Position numbers and translations under genes: made by a program
Shown here: positions 14,788-23,727 of the stretch, in pieces
Position numbering within the stretch: position 1 is the first letter of the stretch
How the letters are laid out: each line of letters starts with the position of its first letter
Source: Gemmatimonadaceae bacterium
Lineage (GTDB): Bacteria > Gemmatimonadota > Gemmatimonadetes > Gemmatimonadales > Gemmatimonadaceae
Direction of reading: 5' to 3'
Assembly (NCBI GenBank): GCA_020846935.1
Contig: JADLCY010000008.1
Location: 248,001-312,000 of the forward strand
DNA length: 64,000 bases
The notes under the pieces: generated by a model
Databases searched by the model: none
What the model was told of the DNA's origin: nothing
What the model saw: the letters and a program-made list of their open reading frames with translations, nothing else

Positions 14788-16299
14788 TCAGCGCTCCAGT
14801 CTGAACCCGGGATCGAGCCGCGGACGCTCACGCGCGTTGGCCACCAACCACCCGGTGGCGTACATCCACTGCGTCATGCGCGTGAGCTTGCCGATGTCGA
14901 TGCGCTGCCACTCGTCCCGCGGCGTGTGGTAGTCTGGATGCAGGTTGCTCGAGTACTCGACGGCGGGAATGTTGAGGCGCGCGTAGGGCAGGTGGTCGCT
15001 GCGGAAGTACCAGCCCTCCGGATGCGTCGGCCGATCCCAGGTGGAATCGAGCACGAACCGGCCCGTCAGCGCATTGGCACGCAGGGCCATCTCCACCAGG
15101 TCGGACGAGTTGCGATGCGGGGGCTGTACGCCGAGCAATGATGCGGTGTCGGGGCTGTTGCGCCCAATCATGTCGGCGTTGAGCACCGCGACGATCTGCT
15201 CGCGCGGTACCGTCGGATTGGCCGCGTGGTAGCGCGAGCCGAGGAGCCCGCGCTCCTCGGCGCCGTGCCAGACGAAGAGCGCCGACCGCTCGCCGGGTTG
15301 CTTGACGAACGCGCGCGCGATGGCCATCAGCGCCACGCTCACCGTGGCGTTGTCGTCAGCGCCGTTCCAGATCGAGTCACCGTCGACCGGAAAACGCACG
15401 CCGTCGTGGTCCTGATGTGCGCTGTACAGCACGTATTCGGCCGGCTTGGACGTACCGCGCACGCGGCCCACGATGTTCACCGACGGGTACACGAAGCTCT
15501 CGGTCGTTAGCTGCACCGTGAGCTGCGCGCCACTCCCGCGCACGCGCTCGAGCATGTCGCCGCGCACCAGCAGAACCGGCGGCGTCCGGCGCGGGCGCGT
15601 CTGGATGCCTGCGGAGTCCACCCCGTAGGTCCCGCGTGCCGCGTTGGCCGCGTAGAACGGCATGCCCTCCTCGGCGGTCGCGTCCGCGACGAGCACCACG
15701 GCGGCCGCGCCACGGCCAAGGAGGCGCGTGGACTGTGCCCGCACCGCCGCGATCGCGTATCGCCAGGAAGCGAGCGACATGTTGCGTCCAGGCGGGTTTG
15801 GCGGCGCAACGATGCGTGCGGCGGCGGCCTTGCCGGTGAGATCAACGCCCTGCAACTCGGCGTCGCTCCCCGTGCCGACATAGACCAGCGGGACCGAGAG
15901 CGACACGTCCGTCGGCGTGGAGACGATGACGTCCTTCCACATCGCGAGCGGGGCGCCCCCTACCTGAACCTCGCTGGCGTCCGACAGACGGATGCGGCGC
16001 ATGTTCCACCACTGGTAGTACGTGCCGTCCTTTCCCGCCGGCTCGAGCCCGATGGCACGGATCTGTTCGACCAGCCATCCGCTTGCACGCAACTCGTCCA
16101 GCGTGCCTGCCTCGCGCCCTCGCAGGTCGTCGCTGGCAAGAACGGCAATGTCACGACGCAGGTCTTCGCCCCGTATCGCATCGAGCGCCGGCAGCACTCC
16201 GTTGGATGCGGGCGCACCGGCAGCGGTGCTCGTCCTTCCCGCGCCGGACGCGCACCCCAGCGTGAGTGCCACGCAAAGAACCGATCCTGATCGCCGCAT
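14788..16299 (-). CDS. M28-family aminopeptidase lipoprotein
   Basis: 503 aa. A lipobox (ALTLGC) near residue 16 predicts lipid anchoring. A PA-like insert (about 130-260) precedes the zinc peptidase domain. Ligands in order: His in YSAHQDHDG, Asp in IWNGADDNATVS, the Glu-Glu pair in WHGAEERGLLGS, Asp in VLNADMIGR, and His in HPDYHTPRDEW. All are present, so it should be active on peptides outside the cytoplasm. ATG 16299 has AGGAG upstream. It converges on the M16 pair with five bases between stops. Confidence 0.93.
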   Translation of the reverse strand: MRRSGSVLCVALTLGCASGAGRTSTAAGAPASNGVLPALDAIRGEDLRRDIAVLASDDLRGREAGTLDELRASGWLVEQIRAIGLEPAGKDGTYYQWWNMRRIRLSDASEVQVGGAPLAMWKDVIVSTPTDVSLSVPLVYVGTGSDAELQGVDLTGKAAAARIVAPPNPPGRNMSLASWRYAIAAVRAQSTRLLGRGAAAVVLVADATAEEGMPFYAANAARGTYGVDSAGIQTRPRRTPPVLLVRGDMLERVRGSGAQLTVQLTTESFVYPSVNIVGRVRGTSKPAEYVLYSAHQDHDGVRFPVDGDSIWNGADDNATVSVALMAIARAFVKQPGERSALFVWHGAEERGLLGSRYHAANPTVPREQIVAVLNADMIGRNSPDTASLLGVQPPHRNSSDLVEMALRANALTGRFVLDSTWDRPTHPEGWYFRSDHLPYARLNIPAVEYSSNLHPDYHTPRDEWQRIDIGKLTRMTQWMYATGWLVANARERPRLDPGFRLER

Positions 16300-16345
16300 C
16301 AGATGCTCCTGGCATGGCACACCCCACACGCCCCGTCGTTAGGTG

Positions 16346-16741
16346 CTACGGTCGCGTCCCGACCTCCGCCGAGATGACGGACTTGATCCCGCCGCGCACG
16401 TTGAAGTCTCCGGTCACGCGCATCCAGCGCGGCTTCACGCACGCGGCCAGATCATCGAGGATCCGGTTCACCACGCGCTCATAGAAGATCCCGTCGTTGC
16501 GGAAGCTCCAGAAGTAGAGCTTGAGACTCTTGAGCTCGACGCACGCCTGGTCCGGGATATAGGTCACACCGATCGTCGCGAAGTCCGGGGCGCCGCCCTT
16601 GAGGAGCTCGAGTTCGTCAGCATCGGTTTCTATACCGCCGAGCGGACACAGCGACGTGAACTCCGGGCAGGTCATGTGGACCTCGTAGTTCCGCCCGGGA
16701 TAAGGATTTGGGAAGGTTTCGAGGAGTTCTGGCCTTGGCAT
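16346..16741 (-). CDS. queF: NADPH-dependent preQ0 reductase QueF
   Basis: 131 aa from ATG 16741. It reduces 7-cyano-7-deazaguanine to preQ1 in queuosine synthesis. Diagnostic parts are LLETFPNPYPGRNYEV, the catalytic Cys in CPEFTSLCP, PDFATIGVTYIPD (catalytic Asp), the NADPH motif CVELKSLKLYFWSFRNDGIF, and VTGDFNVRGGI. Between LCPLGG and PDFATI there is an unusual insert of about 13 residues (around IETDADELELLKG) compared with the short turn in B. subtilis QueF. The frame continues upstream without a better start, but homology begins here. Confidence 0.93.
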   Translation of the reverse strand: MPRPELLETFPNPYPGRNYEVHMTCPEFTSLCPLGGIETDADELELLKGGAPDFATIGVTYIPDQACVELKSLKLYFWSFRNDGIFYERVVNRILDDLAACVKPRWMRVTGDFNVRGGIKSVISAEVGTRP

Positions 16742-16944
16742 GATGGCGGGCAATGTGGGGGCCTCGGCACCCGGTGGCAATCGTTCCGGGACTGCCCGTG
16801 GTGTTGCGCTCGCGAGGGCTGAGCCGTGTATCGAATGGAATCTCGCGGGCGGTATGGACAGCCCGCAGAACCAACCGTACCTTCTCGAAAGGCCGACGCT
16901 CTGAGCGCTGGCCATTGCCGCCGCGAGAACGGCGTGGCGGCACC

Positions 16945-16969
16945 GCCCCTCGGGTCTGACCCGGGGGGC
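16945..16969. repeat. Inverted repeat between queF and the rhomboid gene
   Basis: GCCCCTCGGGT and ACCCGGGGGGC form an 11-bp stem (one T-G pair) around CTG. On the plus strand it is followed by TCTTCTTT, so it would act as a terminator only for antisense transcription. No gene is seen in the 269-bp gap. Confidence 0.4.
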
Positions 16970-17010
16970 TCTTCTTTGGGGGGTGGCCAGTTGTCGTCGC
17001 GCGCGCGGAG

Positions 17011-17919
17011 CTACTCTCCGCGCAACTCCCGCGATCGTTCCTCGAGCAGGCGACGCTCGCCGCTCGTGAGGCTCTCGAGCCCGTGCTGCGAGATCTTGTC
17101 GAGCACGGAGTTGAGGTCGAGTTCGCGCGGACCCGAGGGCTTGGGCTGCGACATCGGCGGCTCCGGCGACGGCCGCCGCGCCATCGACGCGTTGCTGCGC
17201 GCCACGATCTCGTCGATACCACCGCGCTGCTCGCGCGCGCCACGCGTCGAACGCGGAATCGCCCGCGGGGATTCGTCGGGCTGGTCGGGCACCGAAGACA
17301 CCCGCTGCCGAAGCCGACCAAGGCTCGCGCCGGTCCCGGACGAGCGCAGATAGAGCCACGCCGCCGCGATGCCGCCCAGGTGCGCGGCGTATGCCACGCC
17401 GCTGCCTCCGCCACCCGAGGCCATGCCCGCAATCAGGTTGATGCCCACGAGCAGCGCGACCATCCACTTCACCTTGAGCGGAATCACGCCAAAGAGCAGA
17501 ACCTCGTCATCGGGCCACTGCATCGCGTAGGCGAGCGTGACACCAAATACCGCCGCTGACGCACCAACCAGCAACGCCTCACGGGCAAAGATCAGGTGAA
17601 ACAGCCACCCACCGAGCCCTGAGACCAGGTAGAACTTGGCAAACTCTCCGGTCGACCAGGAGCGCTCGACCCGAGGCCCAAAGACGTAGAGCGTGTACAT
17701 GTTCAGGGCGAGGTGCCAGAACCCCGCGTGCACGAACATGTAGGTGCCGATCGTCCACCACGATTGCGAGAAATCGCCCGCCTGAAACCCGAGCGCACCC
17801 AACATGTTGGGCGCGCCCACCACCGTGAGCTGCAGGAAGTAGATCGCGACGTTGATCGCGATCAACCACTGCACTCCTCGGGTCAGGCTCGGGCGGTCGC
17901 TCTCGTCGGTAAAGGGCAC
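17011..17919 (-). CDS. Rhomboid-family intramembrane serine protease
   Basis: 302 aa with six hydrophobic helices in the first 200 residues. The catalytic Ser is in LVGASAAVFGVTLAYA (GxSx) and the His in YAAHLGGIAAAWLYL. The oxyanion region HLALNMYTLYVFGPRVE has the conserved HxxxN. A low-complexity linker follows, then a conserved C-terminal motif DKISQHGLESLTSGERRLLEE, known at the end of many rhomboids in Bacteroidota-like groups. It should cleave single-pass membrane proteins; the substrate is unknown. Confidence 0.93.
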   Translation of the reverse strand: MPFTDESDRPSLTRGVQWLIAINVAIYFLQLTVVGAPNMLGALGFQAGDFSQSWWTIGTYMFVHAGFWHLALNMYTLYVFGPRVERSWSTGEFAKFYLVSGLGGWLFHLIFAREALLVGASAAVFGVTLAYAMQWPDDEVLLFGVIPLKVKWMVALLVGINLIAGMASGGGGSGVAYAAHLGGIAAAWLYLRSSGTGASLGRLRQRVSSVPDQPDESPRAIPRSTRGAREQRGGIDEIVARSNASMARRPSPEPPMSQPKPSGPRELDLNSVLDKISQHGLESLTSGERRLLEERSRELRGE

Positions 17920-18001
17920 GGCGTGTCCGGGTCCATCGGGAAAGCCTCGTACTCTATGTAACGCGGACGTCCGGGCGTGTGTTCCGGACTCCGGGTTCGA
18001 C

Positions 18002-18661
18002 TCACCGAACGGTCGCGGGCCCTGACAGACGGTTGGCCACCCGAACGTCCGGGTGACGCGCCATCGCGTGCTCCATGAGCACGCTCCACCGGCGGTCCAG
18101 CAGGTGCTTCTCCGTCGACGGACCGGGGTGGATCACCACCGACGCCTGGGCGCTGGCAGCGTGCGACTGCTCGACGATCTGCAAATATTCGGCGTCACTG
18201 GTCTCGTCAGTCCCCGCGATCACCACGGCGTGCGCCACGCCCACGTGCGCGGCCGCCCGAACGGTTTCCATGGCGCGCTCGAGCGTGGGTGCCAGAACCG
18301 GGGGATCTACGGTCACCTGAACGAGTTGTATGTACTCGTGGAGCACCGCGATCGCTTCGGGACGCTGACCATCCGTGTCGACCATCACGGGCACCTTTCC
18401 GGCCACCTGTCGCAAGGCGGCCAACAGGTAGTCCGAGTTACCCAGGGCGTCCCGACCCGCGACGCAGATCGAGTGAATCACCGAGCGCTCGAGTCCGCGC
18501 ACCAATTCCCTGGCCAGCGCATCCGCTGAATACATCGTGGCGGTCTCGGCCGGCCCGGCAAAGCGCACGAATAACTGCCGCCGACCGGACCAGAGTCCGT
18601 GGCGCTGGATCCCCAGTGGAACCCCGGCCAGAGCCGCCGTGAGCATCGGCGTTGATCCCAT
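18002..18661 (-). CDS. QueE-like protein lacking the radical-SAM cysteines
   Basis: 219 aa. The overall plan follows 7-carboxy-7-deazaguanine synthase (QueE): GIQRHGLWSGRRQLFVRFAG at the N-terminus (QueE: SIQGEGxxxGxxxxFxRLxG), VMVDTDGQRPEAIAVL, and a C-terminal IHPG...HPDVRVANRLSG like QueE's HPDVRVxPQxH. The CX3CX2C cluster that should follow RFAG is replaced by PAETATMYS, and the GGEPL motif by AGRDALG. It therefore cannot bind a radical-SAM [4Fe-4S] cluster. It sits near queF and next to ddl. GAGGAG precedes ATG 18661. The present function is unknown. Confidence 0.6.
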   Translation of the reverse strand: MGSTPMLTAALAGVPLGIQRHGLWSGRRQLFVRFAGPAETATMYSADALARELVRGLERSVIHSICVAGRDALGNSDYLLAALRQVAGKVPVMVDTDGQRPEAIAVLHEYIQLVQVTVDPPVLAPTLERAMETVRAAAHVGVAHAVVIAGTDETSDAEYLQIVEQSHAASAQASVVIHPGPSTEKHLLDRRWSVLMEHAMARHPDVRVANRLSGPATVR

Positions 18662-18678
18662 GGTCGCGTAACTCCTCG

Positions 18679-19677
18679 TCAGGTCAGGGCCAGCGTCACA
18701 ATACGTTCGCACAACTCGGGAAACGAGATCCCGGCCGCCGCGGCCGCCTGCGGCACCAGGCTCAATTGCGTCATCCCTGGCAGCGTGTTGGCCTCGAGGC
18801 AATAGAACTCTCCGTCGGGGCCCAGTCGGAAATCGATGCGAGCACAGCCACGGAGCTTGAGGATCCGGAACGCCTTGAGCGCCAGGGCCTGGACCCTCGC
18901 CGTCTCCGCTTCGGTCAGCGCCGCAGGAAAGATCTCGCGCGCCATCCCGGGCGTGTACTTGCACTCGTAGTCGTAGAGCTCGTGTTCCGGCACGATCTCC
19001 CCGACCGGAAGGGCCACGTCGCCCAGCACCGCGACGGTCAGCTCCCGGCCAGGAATGAACTGTTCGATCATCACCTCGTCATCGAACGTGCCAGCCAGCG
19101 TGATCGCTGGCTGAAGCTCGTCCGCCGATTTCACGAGCGAGAGACCGACCGTCGACCCCTGCTTCGACGGCTTGACGATGCAGGGGAAGCCGAGCGTCGC
19201 GGCCACTGTTGCTGTGTCGGCTGGCGCCATGATCCAGTTCGCCGTTGGCACGCCGGCACGTCGGAACAGGTGCTTTGACAGGTCCTTGTCCATCGCGAGC
19301 GCGCTCGCCAGGTGCCCGCTGCCGGTGTAGGGGACGCCGGTGAGGTCGAGCAGCGCCTGGATCGTGCCGTCCTCTCCACGTCCCCCGTGCAACGCCAGCA
19401 TCACCACGTCGGCGCTCGGCAGTTCCGACATGGCCTGCGGCAGCGAACGATCGAGTCGTGCCAGCGCCTGCGTATCCGGCGGGACGGTGCGCATGACGCC
19501 ACCGGCGAGCATCGCGGACTGATCGGCGGCACTCAACACGCCGGTGGCCGTATCGATCGCCGTCACCACATGCCCACGTGCGCGCAGCGCTTCGGCCATG
19601 CGAAGGCCGGACGCGAGGGACACATCGCGTTCACTCGACGTGCCCCCCATGAGGAGCGTGATCCGCAGGGAGGTCAT
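18679..19677 (-). CDS. ddl: D-alanine--D-alanine ligase
   Basis: 332-aa ATP-grasp enzyme that joins two D-alanines for peptidoglycan. Motifs: LLMGGTSSERDVSLASG at the start, LALHGGRGEDGTIQALLDLTGVPYTGSG, FPCIVKPSKQGSTVGLSLV, CARIDFRLGPDGEFYCLEANTLPGMT. All magnesium and ATP ligands appear intact and the length is normal. ATG 19677 is chosen because homology starts there. It is followed 17 bases later by the QueE-like gene. Confidence 0.96.
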   Translation of the reverse strand: MTSLRITLLMGGTSSERDVSLASGLRMAEALRARGHVVTAIDTATGVLSAADQSAMLAGGVMRTVPPDTQALARLDRSLPQAMSELPSADVVMLALHGGRGEDGTIQALLDLTGVPYTGSGHLASALAMDKDLSKHLFRRAGVPTANWIMAPADTATVAATLGFPCIVKPSKQGSTVGLSLVKSADELQPAITLAGTFDDEVMIEQFIPGRELTVAVLGDVALPVGEIVPEHELYDYECKYTPGMAREIFPAALTEAETARVQALALKAFRILKLRGCARIDFRLGPDGEFYCLEANTLPGMTQLSLVPQAAAAAGISFPELCERIVTLALT

Positions 19678-19735
19678 GCGGCGCGCCGCTGCTCGACTGC
19701 AGGCCGTGCGTTCACCAATGGTGAGGTGACGTGCT

Positions 19736-20170
19736 TCACGGCTTCTTGAGGGTGTCACCCGGCTGGCGGGGCACCGTGGGAATCTTGAACTGAATCGGGA
19801 ACAACACGGTGTAGGCGATCGGCTTGCCTTTGCGGATCGCGGGGCGAAAGGCGAGCGCACGCGCGCCGTTCACGGCCGACGTGTCAAACTGCGCGTATTT
19901 CGCCGGGACTTCCACGCGGGTGCTCTCCGGCACCGGACGCCCGTATTCGTCGATGTGCAGCCGCAGGGTGACACTGTCATCGACCAGCTGCAGGTACAGG
20001 CCAATGGGATACTGGAATGGCAGCGAGTCGTTGAGCAGCAACGGGAGCGAGTCGGGTGGCGACGTGTCGGGGCCGCGCAGGCGGTCGAGCGTGCCCTGAA
20101 CCGCGTCACACCCGCTGAGGGTGACGACCAGGCCAAGGACACCGAGCCACGATGGGAAGGGCGATCGCAT
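19736..20170 (-). CDS. Lipoprotein with a TonB-C-like domain
   Basis: 144 aa. The signal ends in VVTLSGCDAV (lipobox), giving a lipid anchor instead of the inner-membrane helix of TonB. The C-terminal part YLQLVDDSVTLRLHIDEYGRPVPESTRVEVPAKYAQFDTSAVNGARALAFRPAIRKGKPIAYTVLFPIQF has the pattern of TonB C-terminal domains (VxGxV..A...FxPA...GxPV). Without a periplasmic Pro-rich linker or TM anchor it is unlikely to energise receptors. It sits just downstream of mutS. Confidence 0.75.
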   Translation of the reverse strand: MRSPFPSWLGVLGLVVTLSGCDAVQGTLDRLRGPDTSPPDSLPLLLNDSLPFQYPIGLYLQLVDDSVTLRLHIDEYGRPVPESTRVEVPAKYAQFDTSAVNGARALAFRPAIRKGKPIAYTVLFPIQFKIPTVPRQPGDTLKKP

Positions 20171-20191
20171 GACCCAATGTACTCGCACTCG

Positions 20192-22840
20192 CTAGCCCTC
20201 GCGGGCCTGTCGCACCAGCTCATCGACCAGGCGGAGTGCTTCGAGCGGCGTCATCGCCTCGGGCTCGAGGTCGCGGAGGCGCAGCACCACGGGGTGCGGA
20301 TCGACCGTGAAGAGCGCAAGCTGCGCCGGCGCGGACTCTGCTTTCACCGGCGCCGGCCGGCGCCGAGCCGCGCCGACCTGCAGGGCGGCGGCGAGCTGTT
20401 CCCCTTCGAGCGAACGCAGCACCTCGCGCGCGCGCTGGATGACCGCGTTGGGGAGCCCGGCGAGTCGGCCGACCTCGATCCCGTAGGAGCGATCCGCACC
20501 ACCGGGCTGCAATCGGTGCAGAAAGAGCACCTGATCGCCCACCTCGCGAACGGCCACGTTGAAGTTCCGCAGCGCGCCCAGCTCGTCGGCCAGTTGCGTG
20601 AGTTCGTGGTAGTGCGTGGCAAACACCGTCTTGCATCCCACGCGGTCGTGCAGGTGTTCACTCACGGCCCAGGCGATCGAGACGCCGTCGTAGGTCGACG
20701 TGCCGCGACCGATCTCGTCGAGCAGGACCAGGCTCCGCCTGGTGGCGGTATGCAGAATGGCGCTCGTCTCGGCCATTTCCACCATGAACGTCGACTGGCC
20801 GCGCACGAGGTTGTCGCTCGCGCCAACGCGCGTGAACAGGCGATCGACGATGCCGAGTCGCGCGCGGGTTGCCGGCACGAACGCCCCGACCTGCGCGATG
20901 AGCTGGATGAGACCGATTTGCCGGAGGATGGTCGACTTGCCGGCCATGTTGGGGCCGGTGAGGACGATCAGCCGCGCATCTTCGGTGAGCCGCACGTCGT
21001 TCGGAATGAACTTGTCGCGCGGCATCATCCGCTCCACCACCGGGTGTCGCCCTCCCGTGATCTCGAGGTCGAAGCCGTCGGTGATCTCCGGACGCGCGTA
21101 GCGCTCGCTGGCCGCCACCTCGGCAAAGGTGGAGAGCACGTCGAGCTGCGCGACCTTGGTCGATACGGCCTGCAGCCGGCGAATCTCCCGGGCGATCGCC
21201 ACACGCAGCGCTTCGAAGAGTTCGCGCTCGCGCGTTTCGATACGCTCCGTGGCCGTGAGAACCTTCTCCTCGTACTCCTTGAGCGCCGGCGTCACATAGC
21301 GCTCGCCGCCCGTCAGCGTCTGGCGGCGCTGATAGTCCGCTGGGACGAGATGGCGATTTGCGTTGGTGATCTCGATGTAGTACCCGAAGACGCGATTGTA
21401 GCCGACCTTGAGCGACGGGATGCCCGTGCGCTCGCGCTCCTGCGCCTGGATGCGCGCAATCGCGTCCTTGCCACCGTCGCGCAGCGCACGCAGTTCGTCG
21501 AGAGAGCCGTCGACGCCGGCACGAATGGTGTCCGTGTCGCCGATGGCCACGGGCGCATCGTCGACGAGCGTGGCGCCGATCGACCGCGCGAGGTCATCGC
21601 ACGAATCCCAGGTGGCTGCCAGTTCTGCGAGCCACCCACCGCCCGCGACGCGCTGCGCCGCATCGTGTACCAGCGGCAATCGCCCGAGCGAGGTTCCCAG
21701 AGCACCAAGCTCGCGCGGACTCGCGCGGCCGGCGGCCACCTTGCCGGCAAGTCGCTCCACGTCGCGAACACCATCGAGCGCTTCGCGCAGTGCCTCACGC
21801 TCCACTGGACGTCCGACGAACGCCTCCACGACGTCGAGCCGAGTCTCGATCGCGGCCCGTTCCACGAGCGGTGCCAGGAGCCATTGACGCATGAGGCGAG
21901 CGCCCATCGCCGTTTGCGTCCGATCGAAGACGCCGAACAGCGTTCCCGCTCGCTCTGCCGCTCCGCGTCCGTTGGGCTGCTCGGGTTCACCGCGGAGCGA
22001 CTCCACCAACTCGAGGTTTCGCCGCGTCATCTCGTCGAGCGGCATCACACCACCCACGCGCTCGAGCGATGGACGCGCGAGATGCGGGATGCCCGATGGC
22101 TGCAACTCCCGCAGGTACCGCAGCAGTGCGCCGCCGGCGCCGACCGCGACCATGGCGTCGCTGCCGATGCCGAGCCCGTCGAGCGAGTGCAGTGCGAAGT
22201 GGCGCGTGAGCTCTTCGCGAGCCAGTTCGGCATCGAACTCCCACGCGTCGCGCTCCGTGACCAGGGCCCCGTCGGCGCGCGCTGGTGTGTTGGCTCCCAC
22301 CACCGTCGCCCCGCGCGCCACGACGATCTCTCGCGGTGCAAACCGTGCCAGCACGGCGTCCGCATCGCGTGACGCCGCCAGCGTCAGGGTGAAGGCCCCC
22401 GTCGAGACATCCGCCGCAGCAATGCCGTACCAATCATCCACACGGTGGACGGCGCAGAGAAAGTTGTGGCGCGCGCTCTCGAGGAGGTCATCGGCAAACG
22501 CAGCGCCGGGCGTGATGGTCTCCACCACCTCGCGCCGCACGATGCCCTTGGCGAGCCTGGGATCCTCCACCTGCTCGCAGATCGCGACGCGAAACCCCTG
22601 GTGCACGAGCCGGCGCAGGTATTCGTTCACCGCCTTTACCGGAACGCCGGCGAGGGGAACTTCTGCTGCACCACCGTTGTTGCGACTCGTCAACGTGAGC
22701 CCGAGGATGCGCGAGGCGGTCTCCGCATCTTCGTAGAACATCTCGTAGAAGTCCCCCATGCGGAACAGCAGGATCGCGTCCGGATGCCGGGCCTTGATGT
22801 CCCGGTACTGCTGCATGAGGGGGGTCCCTTCGCGGCTCAC
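20192..22840 (-). CDS. mutS: DNA mismatch repair protein MutS
   Basis: 882 aa. The N-terminal mismatch-binding domain has the Phe-x-Glu motif in RMGDFYEMFYEDA. Connector, core and clamp domains follow, then the ATPase with Walker A TGPNMAGKST, Walker B LLDEIGRGTSTYDG and FATHYHEL. The start is GTG 22840, overlapping the preceding SPOR gene stop (GTGA); the usual METPLMxQY-like start (SREGTPLMQQY) supports it. No mutL is in the window. Confidence 0.97.
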   Translation of the reverse strand: MSREGTPLMQQYRDIKARHPDAILLFRMGDFYEMFYEDAETASRILGLTLTSRNNGGAAEVPLAGVPVKAVNEYLRRLVHQGFRVAICEQVEDPRLAKGIVRREVVETITPGAAFADDLLESARHNFLCAVHRVDDWYGIAAADVSTGAFTLTLAASRDADAVLARFAPREIVVARGATVVGANTPARADGALVTERDAWEFDAELAREELTRHFALHSLDGLGIGSDAMVAVGAGGALLRYLRELQPSGIPHLARPSLERVGGVMPLDEMTRRNLELVESLRGEPEQPNGRGAAERAGTLFGVFDRTQTAMGARLMRQWLLAPLVERAAIETRLDVVEAFVGRPVEREALREALDGVRDVERLAGKVAAGRASPRELGALGTSLGRLPLVHDAAQRVAGGGWLAELAATWDSCDDLARSIGATLVDDAPVAIGDTDTIRAGVDGSLDELRALRDGGKDAIARIQAQERERTGIPSLKVGYNRVFGYYIEITNANRHLVPADYQRRQTLTGGERYVTPALKEYEEKVLTATERIETRERELFEALRVAIAREIRRLQAVSTKVAQLDVLSTFAEVAASERYARPEITDGFDLEITGGRHPVVERMMPRDKFIPNDVRLTEDARLIVLTGPNMAGKSTILRQIGLIQLIAQVGAFVPATRARLGIVDRLFTRVGASDNLVRGQSTFMVEMAETSAILHTATRRSLVLLDEIGRGTSTYDGVSIAWAVSEHLHDRVGCKTVFATHYHELTQLADELGALRNFNVAVREVGDQVLFLHRLQPGGADRSYGIEVGRLAGLPNAVIQRAREVLRSLEGEQLAAALQVGAARRRPAPVKAESAPAQLALFTVDPHPVVLRLRDLEPEAMTPLEALRLVDELVRQAREG

Positions 22841-23727
22841 CGTGCCTCGGCCTCGACCACGATGCCGTTGACGCGTGACCGCTTCATGCGGCCCTGTGCC
22901 GCCACCGCTTCGTCGCGCGTTGGATAGCGACCTACACGTACGCGGTACGGCGCGCGCACGCCAACGACGCGCACCTGAAATCCGCGCGCCTTGAGACGCG
23001 ACGAAAGCGCCTCTGCGTCCCGCTTGCGCGCAAACGCCGCGACCTGCACGCTGTACTCCCTTGCGGGTTCAGCGCTCGGCGGGGGACGCGGCGGTGAGGA
23101 CGACGCCGTGGTGTCAGCCGCCACCGAATCCCGGGGCGGCGACGCCGGCGAGGTCGGCATCATGCATCGGTTGCGCTGGTACTCCACCTGATTGCGCAGC
23201 TCCACGTCGTCGCGTGACACGCGTTCGCTGGCCACAAACAGCAGCTGGCACCCCGCCGCGAGATCCCCGTCCTCCAGCGCGAGCTGACCCGCCCAATACG
23301 CCGCGCGCGCGACGTGTGTGCCCGTCGGGAATTCGCGCGTGATTCGCTCGTATTGGCTGCGCGCGCCGGCGCGGTCACCCCGCGATTGCCGGAACTGCCC
23401 GACCATGTACATCGCGTCTTCGGCACGCGGCGAAAAGGGATACTCGATGCTCACCCGGAGGTAGTCGCGCTCGGCCGCGCCTGCGTCACTGGAGGCGTAG
23501 GCCCTCGCATACAGCGCTTCGCCGTATGCCATCGTGCCCGGCGTACGCACGGTCAGCGCGGAATCGGCGAGAGCGCGCGCACCGATTCGGTTTCCCGCGT
23601 TCACCAGTTGCTGCACCTGTGCGAACAGCGCATCGCCCTGCTGCGCCGAGGCCCGCGCTACAGGCCAGGCCAGGGTCGCGAGCAACAGCGCGACCGCCCA
23701 CCGCGAAGCGCGTTCAGCGCGCACCAT
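22837..23727 (-). CDS. Exported TPR and SPOR domain protein
   Basis: 296 aa with a signal peptide (WAVALLLATLAWPVARASAQ), TPR-like helices (residues about 35-190, e.g. DYLRVSIEYPFSPRAEDAMYMVGQF), a Pro/Ser-rich linker and a C-terminal SPOR domain (EYSVQVAAFARKRDAEALSSRLKARGFQVRVVG). SPOR domains bind denuded septal peptidoglycan, so a cell-envelope or division role is likely. The start overlaps the end of holA by 14 bases, and mutS follows with a GTGA overlap, giving an operon holA-SPOR-mutS. Confidence 0.88.
   Translation of the reverse strand: MVRAERASRWAVALLLATLAWPVARASAQQGDALFAQVQQLVNAGNRIGARALADSALTVRTPGTMAYGEALYARAYASSDAGAAERDYLRVSIEYPFSPRAEDAMYMVGQFRQSRGDRAGARSQYERITREFPTGTHVARAAYWAGQLALEDGDLAAGCQLLFVASERVSRDDVELRNQVEYQRNRCMMPTSPASPPRDSVAADTTASSSPPRPPPSAEPAREYSVQVAAFARKRDAEALSSRLKARGFQVRVVGVRAPYRVRVGRYPTRDEAVAAQGRMKRSRVNGIVVEAEAR

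Noticed and set aside
19955-22372. Very long plus-strand open frame (about 800 codons) opposite mutS
   Set aside because: It is the antisense shadow of mutS; charge-rich nonsense sequence without motifs.
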